Assembly (NCBI RefSeq): GCF_014207745.1
Contig: NZ_JACHJB010000001.1
Span: forward strand, 124,001-188,000
DNA length: 64,000 nucleotides
From: Nonomuraea muscovyensis
GTDB taxonomy: Bacteria > Actinomycetota > Actinomycetes > Streptosporangiales > Streptosporangiaceae
Direction: 5' to 3'
The notes below the pieces were generated by a model, which worked only from the letters and a program-made list of their open reading frames with translations, was not told the DNA's origin and did no database searches. Shown here piece by piece: positions 28,632-38,338 of the stretch. The position numbers and the translations under genes were made by a program. The number at the start of each line of letters is the position of its first letter. Position 1 is the first letter of the stretch.

Positions 28632-30123
28632 GCGCTCCCGCCACCCGGTCGATGATGGTCAGTTCGTGGTCGGGGCCACGCAGCACGCCTTCTTCGGTGC
28701 GGATCTCCGCCCAGCCGTCTCGTGGCCGCAATCTGATCTCCAGCGCGCCGTCGGCGGTCCTGGTCGTCACCTCGCCGGGGCCGAGCGCCAGCGCTTCGCC
28801 CAGCAGCCGCAGGAACAGGCGGAACTCCACCGGATCCAGCTCGGGGAAGGCGCTGAGCGGCGTGGGGCGGCCGGTGGCCAGGCGCTTTCTGGCCAGCTCG
28901 GTCTGCTCACGCTCGGCGGCCACGAACGCGGCCAGTTCCTCCCGCTCCGCGCTACGGTCGACGACCTTGCGGGGAGCACCGCGCTTGGCGTAGTGGCCGG
29001 TGGCGCGCAGCCGTACCGAGATCTCCGCCTGCGGCGCGTCCAGCCAGCTCGTGGTGGAGGTGACGGAGTCGTCCTCCTCGGCCTCGACGGTCAGGTGCCG
29101 CGCGGAGGTGAGCCCGAACGCCGCCCGCCACAGCCGGTGCGCGTCGGCTTCGGTAGGGGACTGCGCGAACCATCGCGCCAGCGTGCGGAAGTCGGCCGAG
29201 CGGTCGCTGCGCCCGGAACGCCGCTCCTGCAGCACGCTGATGGTCGCCAGCAGGTCGGGAATCGCCTGCCGGGTCCGCATCCGCAGCAGCTCGGCCTGGC
29301 AGGGATGCGTGCGGTCACCGACGAACCACGACCGCAGCCCCGACCAGCGGTCACGCCACTCGGCCAGCTTCGCCGCGGCGGCCTCACCCGGCCGATCCTC
29401 CTCACCCGGCGCGACGTCGGCCGCCTCGCGCTCGGCGGCCAGCCGCAACAGGTCGTCCACATGCGTCAGCCTACGGATCATGTCGGCGATGTCGAACGCC
29501 TTGACCACCAGCTCGGAGACGAACCGCTCCAGGTAGGCGATGAGCCGGTCCTTGTAGGCCAGGAACGCCTCTTCCTCGACATCCTGCAGGTCGATCGTGC
29601 GCTGCAGGCCGCCCATGAACGCGCTGGCGTTGGCCGCCAGGCTGTCCAGCCGGCTCATGATCTCCAGCAGCAGGTTGTGCACGACGGCCGGATCCTGCTC
29701 ACCGTCCATACCGGTCAGGGCGTGCAGGCGCACCCTGATGTCCTCCAGCGCGACCGCCTGCAGCTCGCCCCTGCGGCCCAGCTCACGGTCGAACAACTCC
29801 AGCGCCCGCTCGGCGGCTTCGCCTTCCCGGCTGAGCTGGTAGAGAAAACGGGCGCGGTAGAAGTCCTCGACCGTGGTGACCCGGCCGGTGTCGGGGTCGG
29901 CGCGCAGGTTGTCCCACTCGTCCAGCTTTTTCAGCGCCTCGTCCACCTGCGCCTGCGTGACCGCCTCGCCTCCGTCGGCGTGCAGCTCCTCCGCTATGTC
30001 TTCCGGACGCAGATGCACCACGAAGCGGCGCTTGTTGGCCAGGAAGACGGCCATGATGCGGCGGTAGAGGGAAGCGTTGGGGGCGGAGAGGTGCGCGAAA
30101 ACCTGTGTACGCGAATGAGACAT
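28624..30123 (-). CDS. jetA: Wadjet kleisin-like subunit JetA (DUF2397/TIGR02677)
   Basis: The 499-aa product has the DUF2397 pattern: YRRIMAVFLANKRRFVVHLR, then the winged-helix-like LTPEDI-type segment and VEDFYRARFLYQLSREGEAA (about 85-105). Helical repeats follow, with HVDDLLRLA in the middle. The C-terminal part ends in LDPVEFRLFLRLLGEALALG. JetA bridges the SMC heads as a MukF-like kleisin. It is the first gene of the operon and no clear ribosome binding site precedes its ATG, so it may be leaderless (AATACT lies about 17 bases upstream). Confidence 0.92.
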   Translation of the reverse strand: MSHSRTQVFAHLSAPNASLYRRIMAVFLANKRRFVVHLRPEDIAEELHADGGEAVTQAQVDEALKKLDEWDNLRADPDTGRVTTVEDFYRARFLYQLSREGEAAERALELFDRELGRRGELQAVALEDIRVRLHALTGMDGEQDPAVVHNLLLEIMSRLDSLAANASAFMGGLQRTIDLQDVEEEAFLAYKDRLIAYLERFVSELVVKAFDIADMIRRLTHVDDLLRLAAEREAADVAPGEEDRPGEAAAAKLAEWRDRWSGLRSWFVGDRTHPCQAELLRMRTRQAIPDLLATISVLQERRSGRSDRSADFRTLARWFAQSPTEADAHRLWRAAFGLTSARHLTVEAEEDDSVTSTTSWLDAPQAEISVRLRATGHYAKRGAPRKVVDRSAEREELAAFVAAEREQTELARKRLATGRPTPLSAFPELDPVEFRLFLRLLGEALALGPGEVTTRTADGALEIRLRPRDGWAEIRTEEGVLRGPDHELTIIDRVAGAHG

Positions 30124-30260
30124 GACTATTGGTCAGTATTCCAGCACCCAGCGACGTACGTTATGGATTTCCCGCGGCTCGCCGAGAAGGGCCCCACGAG
30201 ATGGCCACCCTTGGCCGCCATCGTCGACTGCCGCGTCACCTGCGCCATCTGCCACCCATG

Positions 30261-30310
30261 ACCGCCGTCGCGGGGGGGCGGCGGTCGCCGCGATCCGTTC
30301 GGATCGCGGC
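30261..30310. terminator. Two strong hairpins between jetA and the lipoprotein gene
   Basis: CCGCGATCCG (30288-30297) pairs perfectly with CGGATCGCGG (30300-30309) over a two-base loop, extended by one G-C pair. ACCGCCG (30261-30267) pairs with CGGCGGT (30279-30285). The first hairpin lies 11 bases past the lipoprotein stop and would end that leftward transcript. There is no U-run, as is usual in actinobacteria. Confidence 0.6.
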
Positions 30311-30320
30311 CGAGGCGCGG

Positions 30321-31301
30321 TCAGGACGGGAAGTCCTCCGGGTCCACGCCCGTGGTCTTGGCGTTGCCGCCGCTGATCGCGTGCAGGGTGATCCGCCAGT
30401 CGTGCCAGCGGATCCGCGTCGCCGTGTACGTGGTCTTGAACTTCACGGTCTCCTGGAACCGCTCGAAGCCGCAGTCGCGGGTGAAGGCGCGGCTCTTGCC
30501 GTCCCAGTCGACGCCGTGCGTGAAGTAGATCTTGTAGCTGCCGTCGCCGACGCCCTGGATCTTGTACTTCGCCTTCTTGCGCACGTACACGCTGAGTGCC
30601 TTGGTCTTGCCGCGCACGAGCGTCACCACCGCGTCGCGGCTGTCGCCGTTGTGGATCTGCAGCGAGCTGCGGCCGCCCAGGCCGCCGCGGCGGATGAACG
30701 TGCCGTTGCCGAGCCGTCTCGACTGCTTGTTCTTGGCCTTGACCGTGACCACGTCGGCCGGGTAGTCGCCGGCGTCCTGCAGCGCCTCGCCGGCCTTGTC
30801 GAGCGCCTTGAGCTGGTCGTCGAGGTCGGTCAGCACGGCCGAGGAGGTGCACAGGTCGCGGCTGCCGACCTTGCCTGCGGCGGCCGAGAGGCCGGTGGCG
30901 AACTCGCGCAGGCTCGACACGTAGGCGTCGTGCTGCGGGCGCACCTGCTCGGGCGGGGACAGCGCGGCCAGCGCGGTCGCGGCGCCGTCCAGCTCCTCGC
31001 CGGCCTTCTCCAGGCGTGAGTTGAGCGACTTCACCGATCCGGCGCCGACGACGCTCTTGAGCGCGCCGGCCATCGCCTTGTGCCGGGGTTCGAGCTCGCC
31101 CTTGTACGCCTCGGGCGCGAGCGCGCTCACGCTGGGCGCGGCGGAGGCCGACGGCCCGTCGGCGGAGGGCGCTCCCGGCCCGCCGGCCATTCCGCCGGCG
31201 GTGGGCGAGCCGCCCGACGGCCCGGAGGCCGTCGCGGAGCACGCGCTGAGCGTCAGGGTCGCGAGTACGAGCGCGCAGGAGATCATCCGGGGGGCAGCCA
31301 T
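30321..31301 (-). CDS. Secreted lipoprotein of unknown function
   Basis: The 326-aa product starts with a lipoprotein signal peptide (MAAPRMISCALVLATLTLSA, Cys21). A Ser/Gly/Pro/Ala-rich tether (about 22-70) and a helical region (about 75-160, ending near a Cys in GSRDLCTSSAVL) follow. The C-terminal beta-rich domain (about 190-326) contains RRLGNGTFIRRGGLGGRSSL and a second Cys in FTRDCGFERFQ. The last domain resembles surface-lipoprotein beta-sandwiches, but I cannot name a family. GTG at 31310 is an alternative start. Confidence 0.7.
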   Translation of the reverse strand: MAAPRMISCALVLATLTLSACSATASGPSGGSPTAGGMAGGPGAPSADGPSASAAPSVSALAPEAYKGELEPRHKAMAGALKSVVGAGSVKSLNSRLEKAGEELDGAATALAALSPPEQVRPQHDAYVSSLREFATGLSAAAGKVGSRDLCTSSAVLTDLDDQLKALDKAGEALQDAGDYPADVVTVKAKNKQSRRLGNGTFIRRGGLGGRSSLQIHNGDSRDAVVTLVRGKTKALSVYVRKKAKYKIQGVGDGSYKIYFTHGVDWDGKSRAFTRDCGFERFQETVKFKTTYTATRIRWHDWRITLHAISGGNAKTTGVDPEDFPS

Positions 31302-31350
31302 CAGCCACACTATCGCCCGATTGATCCCTAGTCGTCAATTCGGCTGCCGG

Positions 31351-31866
31351 CTAGGAGCCCCTTGCCCGGTGGGCAGCCACGTTGACCCGGTTGGCGCAGG
31401 CCAGGGAGCAGAACCTGCGCCGCCCGTTGCGCGAGGTGTCGACGTAGACCGTGTCGCAGCCGGACCTGTCGCACCGGCCCAGCCGCCTGCCGTCGGAGAA
31501 CGAGATGGCCATGGCCAGCCCGCCCGCGGTGGTGTCCTTCGCCCGCGAGACGATGTCGCCCTCCGCCGAGGAGAAGTGCAGGTGGGGCGCAAGGCCGTCG
31601 TGGTTGCTCACGTACGGCTTGGTCGCGCTGATGTCGAGCAGGCCGTTGACCAGCTTGATCTGCGCGTCCGGGTCGGCCTCGCCGAAGACCGGGTCGAGCA
31701 GCCGTGCCCACTCCCCCAGCTCGGCGGCCTGGGCCGCGTCCAGCGCGGTGCGGACCATCTCGTGCTCGACCAGCAGCGGCTCGATCGCCTCGGGGGTGAA
31801 CTCCCCGGCGTTGACCAGCGCCGCCGAAAGGGCCGCCCCGTTGCCGCCGTAAGCATTGAAATGCAT
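31351..31866 (-). CDS. CGNR zinc-finger regulator
   Basis: The 171-aa product has the ABATE-type N-terminal domain (MHFNAYGGNGAALSAALVNA) and a C-terminal CGNR zinc finger. The finger ligands are CDRSGC and FCSLACANRVNVAAHR, where the family usually has CGNR. Members are probable DNA-binding transcriptional regulators. The gene is divergent from a 57-aa Cys-rich protein with only 26 bases between the starts, so shared control is likely. Confidence 0.85.
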   Translation of the reverse strand: MHFNAYGGNGAALSAALVNAGEFTPEAIEPLLVEHEMVRTALDAAQAAELGEWARLLDPVFGEADPDAQIKLVNGLLDISATKPYVSNHDGLAPHLHFSSAEGDIVSRAKDTTAGGLAMAISFSDGRRLGRCDRSGCDTVYVDTSRNGRRRFCSLACANRVNVAAHRARGS

Positions 31867-31892
31867 AAGGCCATTACATCAGATTGGAGTTC

Positions 31893-32066
31893 ATGCACAC
31901 CGGCCCGCTCCACGACCCGCTGTCGCTCACCGTCGTCTCCTGCCACCGCACCTCCGAGGGCGTCGTGTCCTACCTGCGTTGCGGGTGCGGCGCCTGGGAG
32001 GTGCGCACCGCCGGCCCGCACGGCGCCGTCACCACGCTGCCTCGTTCCGTTGCCGACACGTGTTGA
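31893..32066 (+). CDS. 57-aa Cys-rich protein
   Basis: A short frame from ATG at 31893, preceded by TTGGAGTTC, encodes 57 residues including SCHRTSEGVVSYLRCGCGAW and a final Cys. The spaced Cys and His residues suggest a small metal-binding fold. It lies between the CGNR regulator and the acyl-CoA ligase. I do not recognise an assigned function. Confidence 0.6.
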   Translation: MHTGPLHDPLSLTVVSCHRTSEGVVSYLRCGCGAWEVRTAGPHGAVTTLPRSVADTC

Positions 32067-32074
32067 TCAGGACA

Positions 32075-32104
32075 TCGACTCACGGCCCGCGATCGTCCTA
32101 GAGT
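32075..32104 (+). promoter_or_regulatory. Possible promoter of the acyl-CoA ligase gene
   Basis: TCGACT (32075-32080) and TAGAGT (32099-32104) have an 18-base spacer and lie 28 bases before the ligase start. The match is moderate and not unique in GC-rich DNA. Confidence 0.35.
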
Positions 32105-32132
32105 CGGCAGCATCACTCCCAGGAGGACAGGC

Positions 32133-33905
32133 ATGTCGAGCATTCCCTCCCTGCTGCGCGACCGCATCGCGGCCACCCCCGACGCCGAGGCGTACCGGAC
32201 ACCGTCAGACGGCGGCTGGACCTCGGCGTCCTGGCGAGAGGTGGGCGAACGCGTCCGTGAGCTGGCACTCGGCCTGGCCGCCATCGGCGCCGGCCCCGAC
32301 ACTCGGGTGGCCCTCCTCAGCTCCACCAGGCTCGAATGGATCCTCGCCGACCTGGCGGTGCTGTCCACGGGCGCGGCCACCACCACGATCTACCCGTCCA
32401 ACACCGCCGCCGAGTCGGCGTTCGTCATCACCGACTCGGGCAGCACGATCGTCATCGCCGAGAACGACGACCAGGTGGCGAAGATCAGGTCGGTGCAGAA
32501 GGAACTCCCCGACGTGACGAAGGTCGTCGTCATCGACGGCACCCCCAGCGACGACGGCTGGGTGGTGCGCTTCGACGCGCTGCCCGGCCTGGGCGACGGC
32601 GAGCGCGACTACGACGCGATGGTCGACGCGATCCCCCAGGACGGCCTGGCGACGCTGATCTACACCTCCGGCACCACCGGCCGGCCCAAGGGCGTGGAGC
32701 TGACCCACGACAACTGGCTCTACACCGGCGGCGCCGTCCGCGAGCTGGGGCTGATCTCCCCCGACGACCTGCACTTCCTGTGGCTGCCGCTGTCGCACTC
32801 GTTCGGCAAGCTGCTGGAGGTCGTGATGATCGACATCGGCGTGCCGACGGCGATCGACGGCCGCCTCGACAAGATCGCCGAGAACCTCGGCGAGCTGAGG
32901 CCGACCCTCATGGCGGCGGCTCCGCGTATCTTCGAGAAGATCCACAACACGGTGACGGCGACCGTGCGCCGCGAGGGCGGGCTCAAGCTGCGCATCTTCA
33001 CCTGGGCGCGCGCGACCGGCCTGCGCGTGGTCAAGGCCCGGCAGCGCGGCGCGGCGATCCCGGCCACCACCCGCCTGGAGTACGCGCTGGCCGACCGGCT
33101 GGTCTTCGCCAAGCTGCGCGAACGCTTCGGCGGGCGCATCCGCTACTTCATCTCGGGCGCCGCGCCGCTGTCCCAGGACATCGCCGAGTTCTTCGACGCG
33201 GCGGGCCTGACGATCCTGGAGGGGTACGGCCTGACGGAGTCGTCGGCGGGCAGCTTCCTCAACCGGCCCGAGACGGTGCGGTTCGGCACGGTCGGGCCGC
33301 CGCTGCCGGGCACGCAGGTGCGGATCGCCGACGACGGGGAGGTGCTGATCGGCGGGCGCGGCATCATGCGCGGCTACCACGGCCTGCCCGAGGACACGGC
33401 CGAGGCGCTGAAGGACGGCTGGCTGCACACCGGCGACATCGGCGAGGTCGACTCCGAGGGCCGGCTGACCATCACCGACCGCAAGAAGGAGCTGATCAAG
33501 ACCTCCGGCGGCAAGTACGTCGCGCCCACCTATCTGGAGGGCCGGATCAAGGCCGCCTGCCCGTACGCGTCGCACGTGTTCGTGCACGGCGACCGGCGCA
33601 ACTACTGCACGGCGCTGATCACGCTCGACATGGAGGTGGTCCGGCCGTGGGCGCAGGCCGAGGGCCTGCCGCTCGACGCCGAGGCGCTGCGCGAGCACCC
33701 GCGCATGCGTGAGGAGGTCGAGCGGGCCGTCGCACAGGTCAACGCGGAGGAGGCGAGCTACGCGACGGTCAAGAAGTTCGCCATCCTGGCGGAGGACTTC
33801 AGCGTAGAGTCCGGCGAGCTCACGCCCAGTCTCAAGATCAAGCGCAAGGCCGTCGAGACGCGGTACGGCGACACGCTGGACGGGTTCTACGACCAGCCCG
33901 CGTAG
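32133..33905 (+). CDS. Long-chain fatty acid-CoA ligase (FadD15-like)
   Basis: The 590-aa product is an AMP-forming acyl-CoA synthetase. The P-loop LIYTSGTTGRPKGVEL (about 173-188), GYGLTESSAG (about 364), HTGDIGEVDSEGRLTITDRK (about 432) and the KxSGGKYVAP-type block near the C-terminus are all intact. It activates long-chain fatty acids with ATP and CoA. The length matches the actinobacterial FadD15 group. A strong Shine-Dalgarno AGGAGGACAGGC precedes the ATG, and a strong hairpin follows the stop. Confidence 0.93.
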   Translation: MSSIPSLLRDRIAATPDAEAYRTPSDGGWTSASWREVGERVRELALGLAAIGAGPDTRVALLSSTRLEWILADLAVLSTGAATTTIYPSNTAAESAFVITDSGSTIVIAENDDQVAKIRSVQKELPDVTKVVVIDGTPSDDGWVVRFDALPGLGDGERDYDAMVDAIPQDGLATLIYTSGTTGRPKGVELTHDNWLYTGGAVRELGLISPDDLHFLWLPLSHSFGKLLEVVMIDIGVPTAIDGRLDKIAENLGELRPTLMAAAPRIFEKIHNTVTATVRREGGLKLRIFTWARATGLRVVKARQRGAAIPATTRLEYALADRLVFAKLRERFGGRIRYFISGAAPLSQDIAEFFDAAGLTILEGYGLTESSAGSFLNRPETVRFGTVGPPLPGTQVRIADDGEVLIGGRGIMRGYHGLPEDTAEALKDGWLHTGDIGEVDSEGRLTITDRKKELIKTSGGKYVAPTYLEGRIKAACPYASHVFVHGDRRNYCTALITLDMEVVRPWAQAEGLPLDAEALREHPRMREEVERAVAQVNAEEASYATVKKFAILAEDFSVESGELTPSLKIKRKAVETRYGDTLDGFYDQPA

Positions 33906-33913
33906 CGCGACAC

Positions 33914-33946
33914 GCCGGGGCGGGCACGCGAGGTGCTCGCCCCGGC
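33914..33946 (+). terminator. Intrinsic-type hairpin after the acyl-CoA ligase gene
   Basis: GCCGGGGCG (33914-33922) pairs with CGCCCCGGC (33938-33946), with further GCA/TGC pairing inside the loop. It begins eight bases after the stop. There is no clear U-tract. Confidence 0.6.
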
Positions 33947-34026
33947 CTCCCGGCGGCGCGGGGCCCGCGCCCGCGGGCGGCCGGCCAGGCACGGGCCGCC
34001 GATAGTCGGTGGGCCCGGACCGACGG

Positions 34027-34455
34027 TCAGGCCAGGGACGGGGCACGCAGCAGCGGCTCGGCGGCGGCGCGGGTCTCGGCGGTGAAGGGGGTGGGGCGCA
34101 GGGTCGCGGGATCAAGGTTGACGTTGACCCGGTAGCCCTCCGCGTGCGTGGTGGACCGGTCGGCCGACAGGATCTGGAAGCCGTAGACGCCGCTGGTGCG
34201 CCCCAGCTTGTCCATCCAGAACTCCACCAGCACCTCCCCCGCCCCGGCGATCGGCGCGCTGTAGGTGATCTTGAATTCGCGGACGGCGAGGAAGACGTCC
34301 TTGAAGCGGGACACCGCGGGGTCGAAGTTCCATCCCAGTTCCGCCCAGTACGCCGAGATGGCGCGCTCGACGAGCAGGGCGTAGCGGGAGTTGTGCAGCA
34401 GGCCCATCGCGTCGAGGTCGTCGAAGTGGATGTGCACGGGGCGGGTCTGGGTCAC
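34027..34455 (-). CDS. Hotdog-fold acyl-CoA thioesterase
   Basis: The 142-aa product reads VHIHFDDLDAMGLLHNSRYA and then LLVERAISAYWAELGW, the 4-hydroxybenzoyl-CoA thioesterase-like pattern with the catalytic Asp in DLDAMG. It should hydrolyse an acyl-CoA as a homotetramer. It starts at GTG 34455 in a GTGA overlap with the TetR gene upstream, so the two form a short operon that could be autoregulated. Confidence 0.85.
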   Translation of the reverse strand: MTQTRPVHIHFDDLDAMGLLHNSRYALLVERAISAYWAELGWNFDPAVSRFKDVFLAVREFKITYSAPIAGAGEVLVEFWMDKLGRTSGVYGFQILSADRSTTHAEGYRVNVNLDPATLRPTPFTAETRAAAEPLLRAPSLA

Positions 34456-35099
34456 GCGGGGTCCTCCGGAAGCAGGGACGGGTCGATGGCGAGGGCCCGC
34501 AGCCGCTGCAGCACGGCCCGGCGGGCGCGGGTGTAGGCGAGGTCGTGGCCGAGCAGCCGGGTGTGGATGACGGCGGCCTCGCCGAGGGCGTCGATCTCGT
34601 ACGCGAGCTGGGCGGCGTCGGTGCCGGGCGGCAGCTCTCCGAGAGCGACGGCCTCGGCCACCTGCCGCTCGATGAAGCCGAGCCAGTCGGACACGGCCTT
34701 GGCGATCCGGTCGCGCACCGGGCCGGGGTGGTCGTCGAACTCGACCTGCGCGACGAAGAAGAAGCAGCCGCCGGGCAGCACCGATGCGGCGTAGAACGCC
34801 AGGCGCGCCTCGTGCAGCGCCACGAGGCGCCGCACGCCGGGAGGCTCCCTGAGCGCGGGCTTGACGATCCACTCGGTCCACTGACGGCCGGCCCAGTCGA
34901 CGGCGTCGAGCTGGAGCTGCTCCTTGTCGCGCCAGTGCGCGAAGAACCCGGACTTGCTGACCCCGGCGGCCTCGGCCAGCCTGCCCAGCGTCAGCCCGTC
35001 GAGCCCGTGGACCGAGGCGAGCGCCACGGCCCGCTCCAGAATCGCCTCCCGGCTCCGCTCCCCGCGAGCCCGGCGACCGTCCGTCTTGGTGTCGGCCAT
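34452..35099 (-). CDS. TetR-family regulator
   Basis: The 215-aa product has an N-terminal helix-turn-helix: GERSREAILERAVALASVHG, then LTLGRLAEAAGVSKSGFFAH (about 36-55) and WRDKEQL. The C-terminal effector domain includes ASVLPGGCFFFVAQVEFDDH, typical of one TetR_C group. It is first in an operon with the thioesterase, so its ligand could be an acyl-CoA or related compound. An imperfect palindrome lies 15 bases upstream of the start. Confidence 0.88.
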   Translation of the reverse strand: MADTKTDGRRARGERSREAILERAVALASVHGLDGLTLGRLAEAAGVSKSGFFAHWRDKEQLQLDAVDWAGRQWTEWIVKPALREPPGVRRLVALHEARLAFYAASVLPGGCFFFVAQVEFDDHPGPVRDRIAKAVSDWLGFIERQVAEAVALGELPPGTDAAQLAYEIDALGEAAVIHTRLLGHDLAYTRARRAVLQRLRALAIDPSLLPEDPA

Positions 35100-35113
35100 G
35101 CCCGCGACTATAC

Positions 35114-35131
35114 ACGACCGACCGGTCGTTC
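35114..35131. promoter_or_regulatory. Candidate TetR operator
   Basis: The core CGACCGGTCG is a perfect 10-base palindrome inside the larger, imperfect ACGACCGACCGGTCGTTC. It lies just upstream of the tetR start, followed on the plus strand by a T-run. Position and symmetry fit autorepression. Confidence 0.5.
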
Positions 35132-35214
35132 TTTTTTGAGCCCCGAAGCCTTTCCTGGCCCGAAGACCCGCACGGCGGCGCGGGGCGACGCGGCGGCAAC
35201 GCAGGCCGAGCGGG

Positions 35215-36174
35215 TCAGGGGCGTTTGAAGGCCGACAGGAGGCGGTCCGCGGCGAGGGCCGGGGTGAGGGTGCCGGCCAGGACCTCCGCCTCCACCTGTC
35301 CGGCGATGGCCGCCACCTCCGGGTCGTTGCGCAACTCGGCCAGGAGACGGTCGTGGACGAGCGTCCACGTCCACTGGACCTGCTGGCGGCGCCGCTTGGC
35401 GGCGAGGTCGAGCCCTGCCTGGTGTTCCAGGACCTGCTCCCACAGCTCGGGCAGGCCGTCGCCGGTCTGCCCGCTACAGGTGAGCACCGGCGGCGGCACG
35501 GTGTCGGAGCGGAGCATCCGCAGCGCCCCGGCGAGCTCGCGCGCGGCCTTGCGGGCCGCGAGCCGGTGCTCGCCGTCCGCCTTGTTCACCGCGATGACGT
35601 CCGCCAGCTCCAGCACGCCCTTCTTGATGCCCTGGAGCTGGTCGCCGGTACGGGCGAGCGTGAGCAGCAGGAACGTGTCGACCATGTCGGCCACCGCCGT
35701 CTCCGACTGCCCGACTCCGACCGTCTCGACGAGGACGACGTCGAAGCCGGCCGCCTCCACCACCACCATCGCCTCCCTGGTGGCCTTGGTGACACCGCCC
35801 AGGGTGCCGGAGGTGGGCGAGGGCCGGATGAACGCCGACGGGTCGGCCGCCAGGCGCGACATGCGTGTCTTGTCGCCGAGGATGCTGCCGCCGGTCCTGG
35901 TGGAGGACGGGTCCACGGCGAGCACGGCCACCCGGTGCCCCCGGCCGGTCAGCAGGACGCCCAGCGCGTCGATGAACGTGGACTTGCCCACACCGGGCAC
36001 CCCCGAGACGCCGACGCGCCGGGCCCTCCCGGCCAGCGGGGTCAGCTCCACGAGCAGGCGCTGGGCGAGCGCGGCGTGGTCGGGCCTGCTGGACTCCACC
36101 AGCGTGATCGCGCGGGCGATCCAGGTGCGGGAGCCGTCCGTCACACCCCGGACGTAGTCGTCGAGCGACCGCAT
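35215..36174 (-). CDS. meaB: Methylmalonyl-CoA mutase chaperone GTPase MeaB
   Basis: The 319-aa product has the G3E-type P-loop GVSGVPGVGKSTFIDALGVL (about 51-70), VLAVDPSSTRTGGSILGDKT (about 82-101), VETVGVGQSE (about 147-156) and NKAD (about 192-195). MeaB protects and gates adenosylcobalamin loading of methylmalonyl-CoA mutase. The start at 36174 is chosen because GGGAGGG lies at proper spacing. Its partners mutA and mutB lie 5.5 kb away on the same strand, across three kinases on the opposite strand. Confidence 0.92.
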   Translation of the reverse strand: MRSLDDYVRGVTDGSRTWIARAITLVESSRPDHAALAQRLLVELTPLAGRARRVGVSGVPGVGKSTFIDALGVLLTGRGHRVAVLAVDPSSTRTGGSILGDKTRMSRLAADPSAFIRPSPTSGTLGGVTKATREAMVVVEAAGFDVVLVETVGVGQSETAVADMVDTFLLLTLARTGDQLQGIKKGVLELADVIAVNKADGEHRLAARKAARELAGALRMLRSDTVPPPVLTCSGQTGDGLPELWEQVLEHQAGLDLAAKRRRQQVQWTWTLVHDRLLAELRNDPEVAAIAGQVEAEVLAGTLTPALAADRLLSAFKRP

Positions 36175-36223
36175 GCGAGCCCTCCCTTCCCGCATTCCCT
36201 GCCGACGTTGATCATCTTAACTG

Positions 36224-36253
36224 CCGACATGTCACGAATTTTGACGCTAAGGT
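36224..36253 (+). promoter_or_regulatory. Putative promoter of the first kinase gene
   Basis: CCGACA (36224-36229) and TAAGGT (36248-36253) have an 18-base spacer. The -10 context GAATTTTGACGCTAAGGTG is closely matched upstream of the second kinase, which supports common promoter ancestry. Confidence 0.4.
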
Positions 36254-36297
36254 GCTGCAGGTCCGCCGTCCCTGTCGTCACAGGAGTCACTCCCCTC

Positions 36298-38157
<1,860 letters not shown>

Positions 38158-38248
38158 CGGCGGCGTGACGGCGGGGTTCGCCCCCTCGCCATCACGGGCG
38201 TCCGGGACGCGTCCGTCCCGCGGGCTCGATGGCGAAAACCTTCAAGTC

Positions 38249-38278
38249 GCCACACATCCCGAAATTTGCCGCTATGGT
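38249..38278 (+). promoter_or_regulatory. Putative promoter of the second kinase gene
   Basis: TATGGT (38273-38278) sits in GAAATTTGCCGCTATGGTG, which matches the region upstream of the first kinase. The leader CGTCACAGGAG is also shared. The -35 element is weak (GCCACA at 38249-38254). Confidence 0.35.
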
Positions 38279-38338
38279 GCTGGATTCAGCTGATCGTCAC
38301 CCTGGATCCAGCTCACCGTCACAGGAGCCGCCTTCCTC

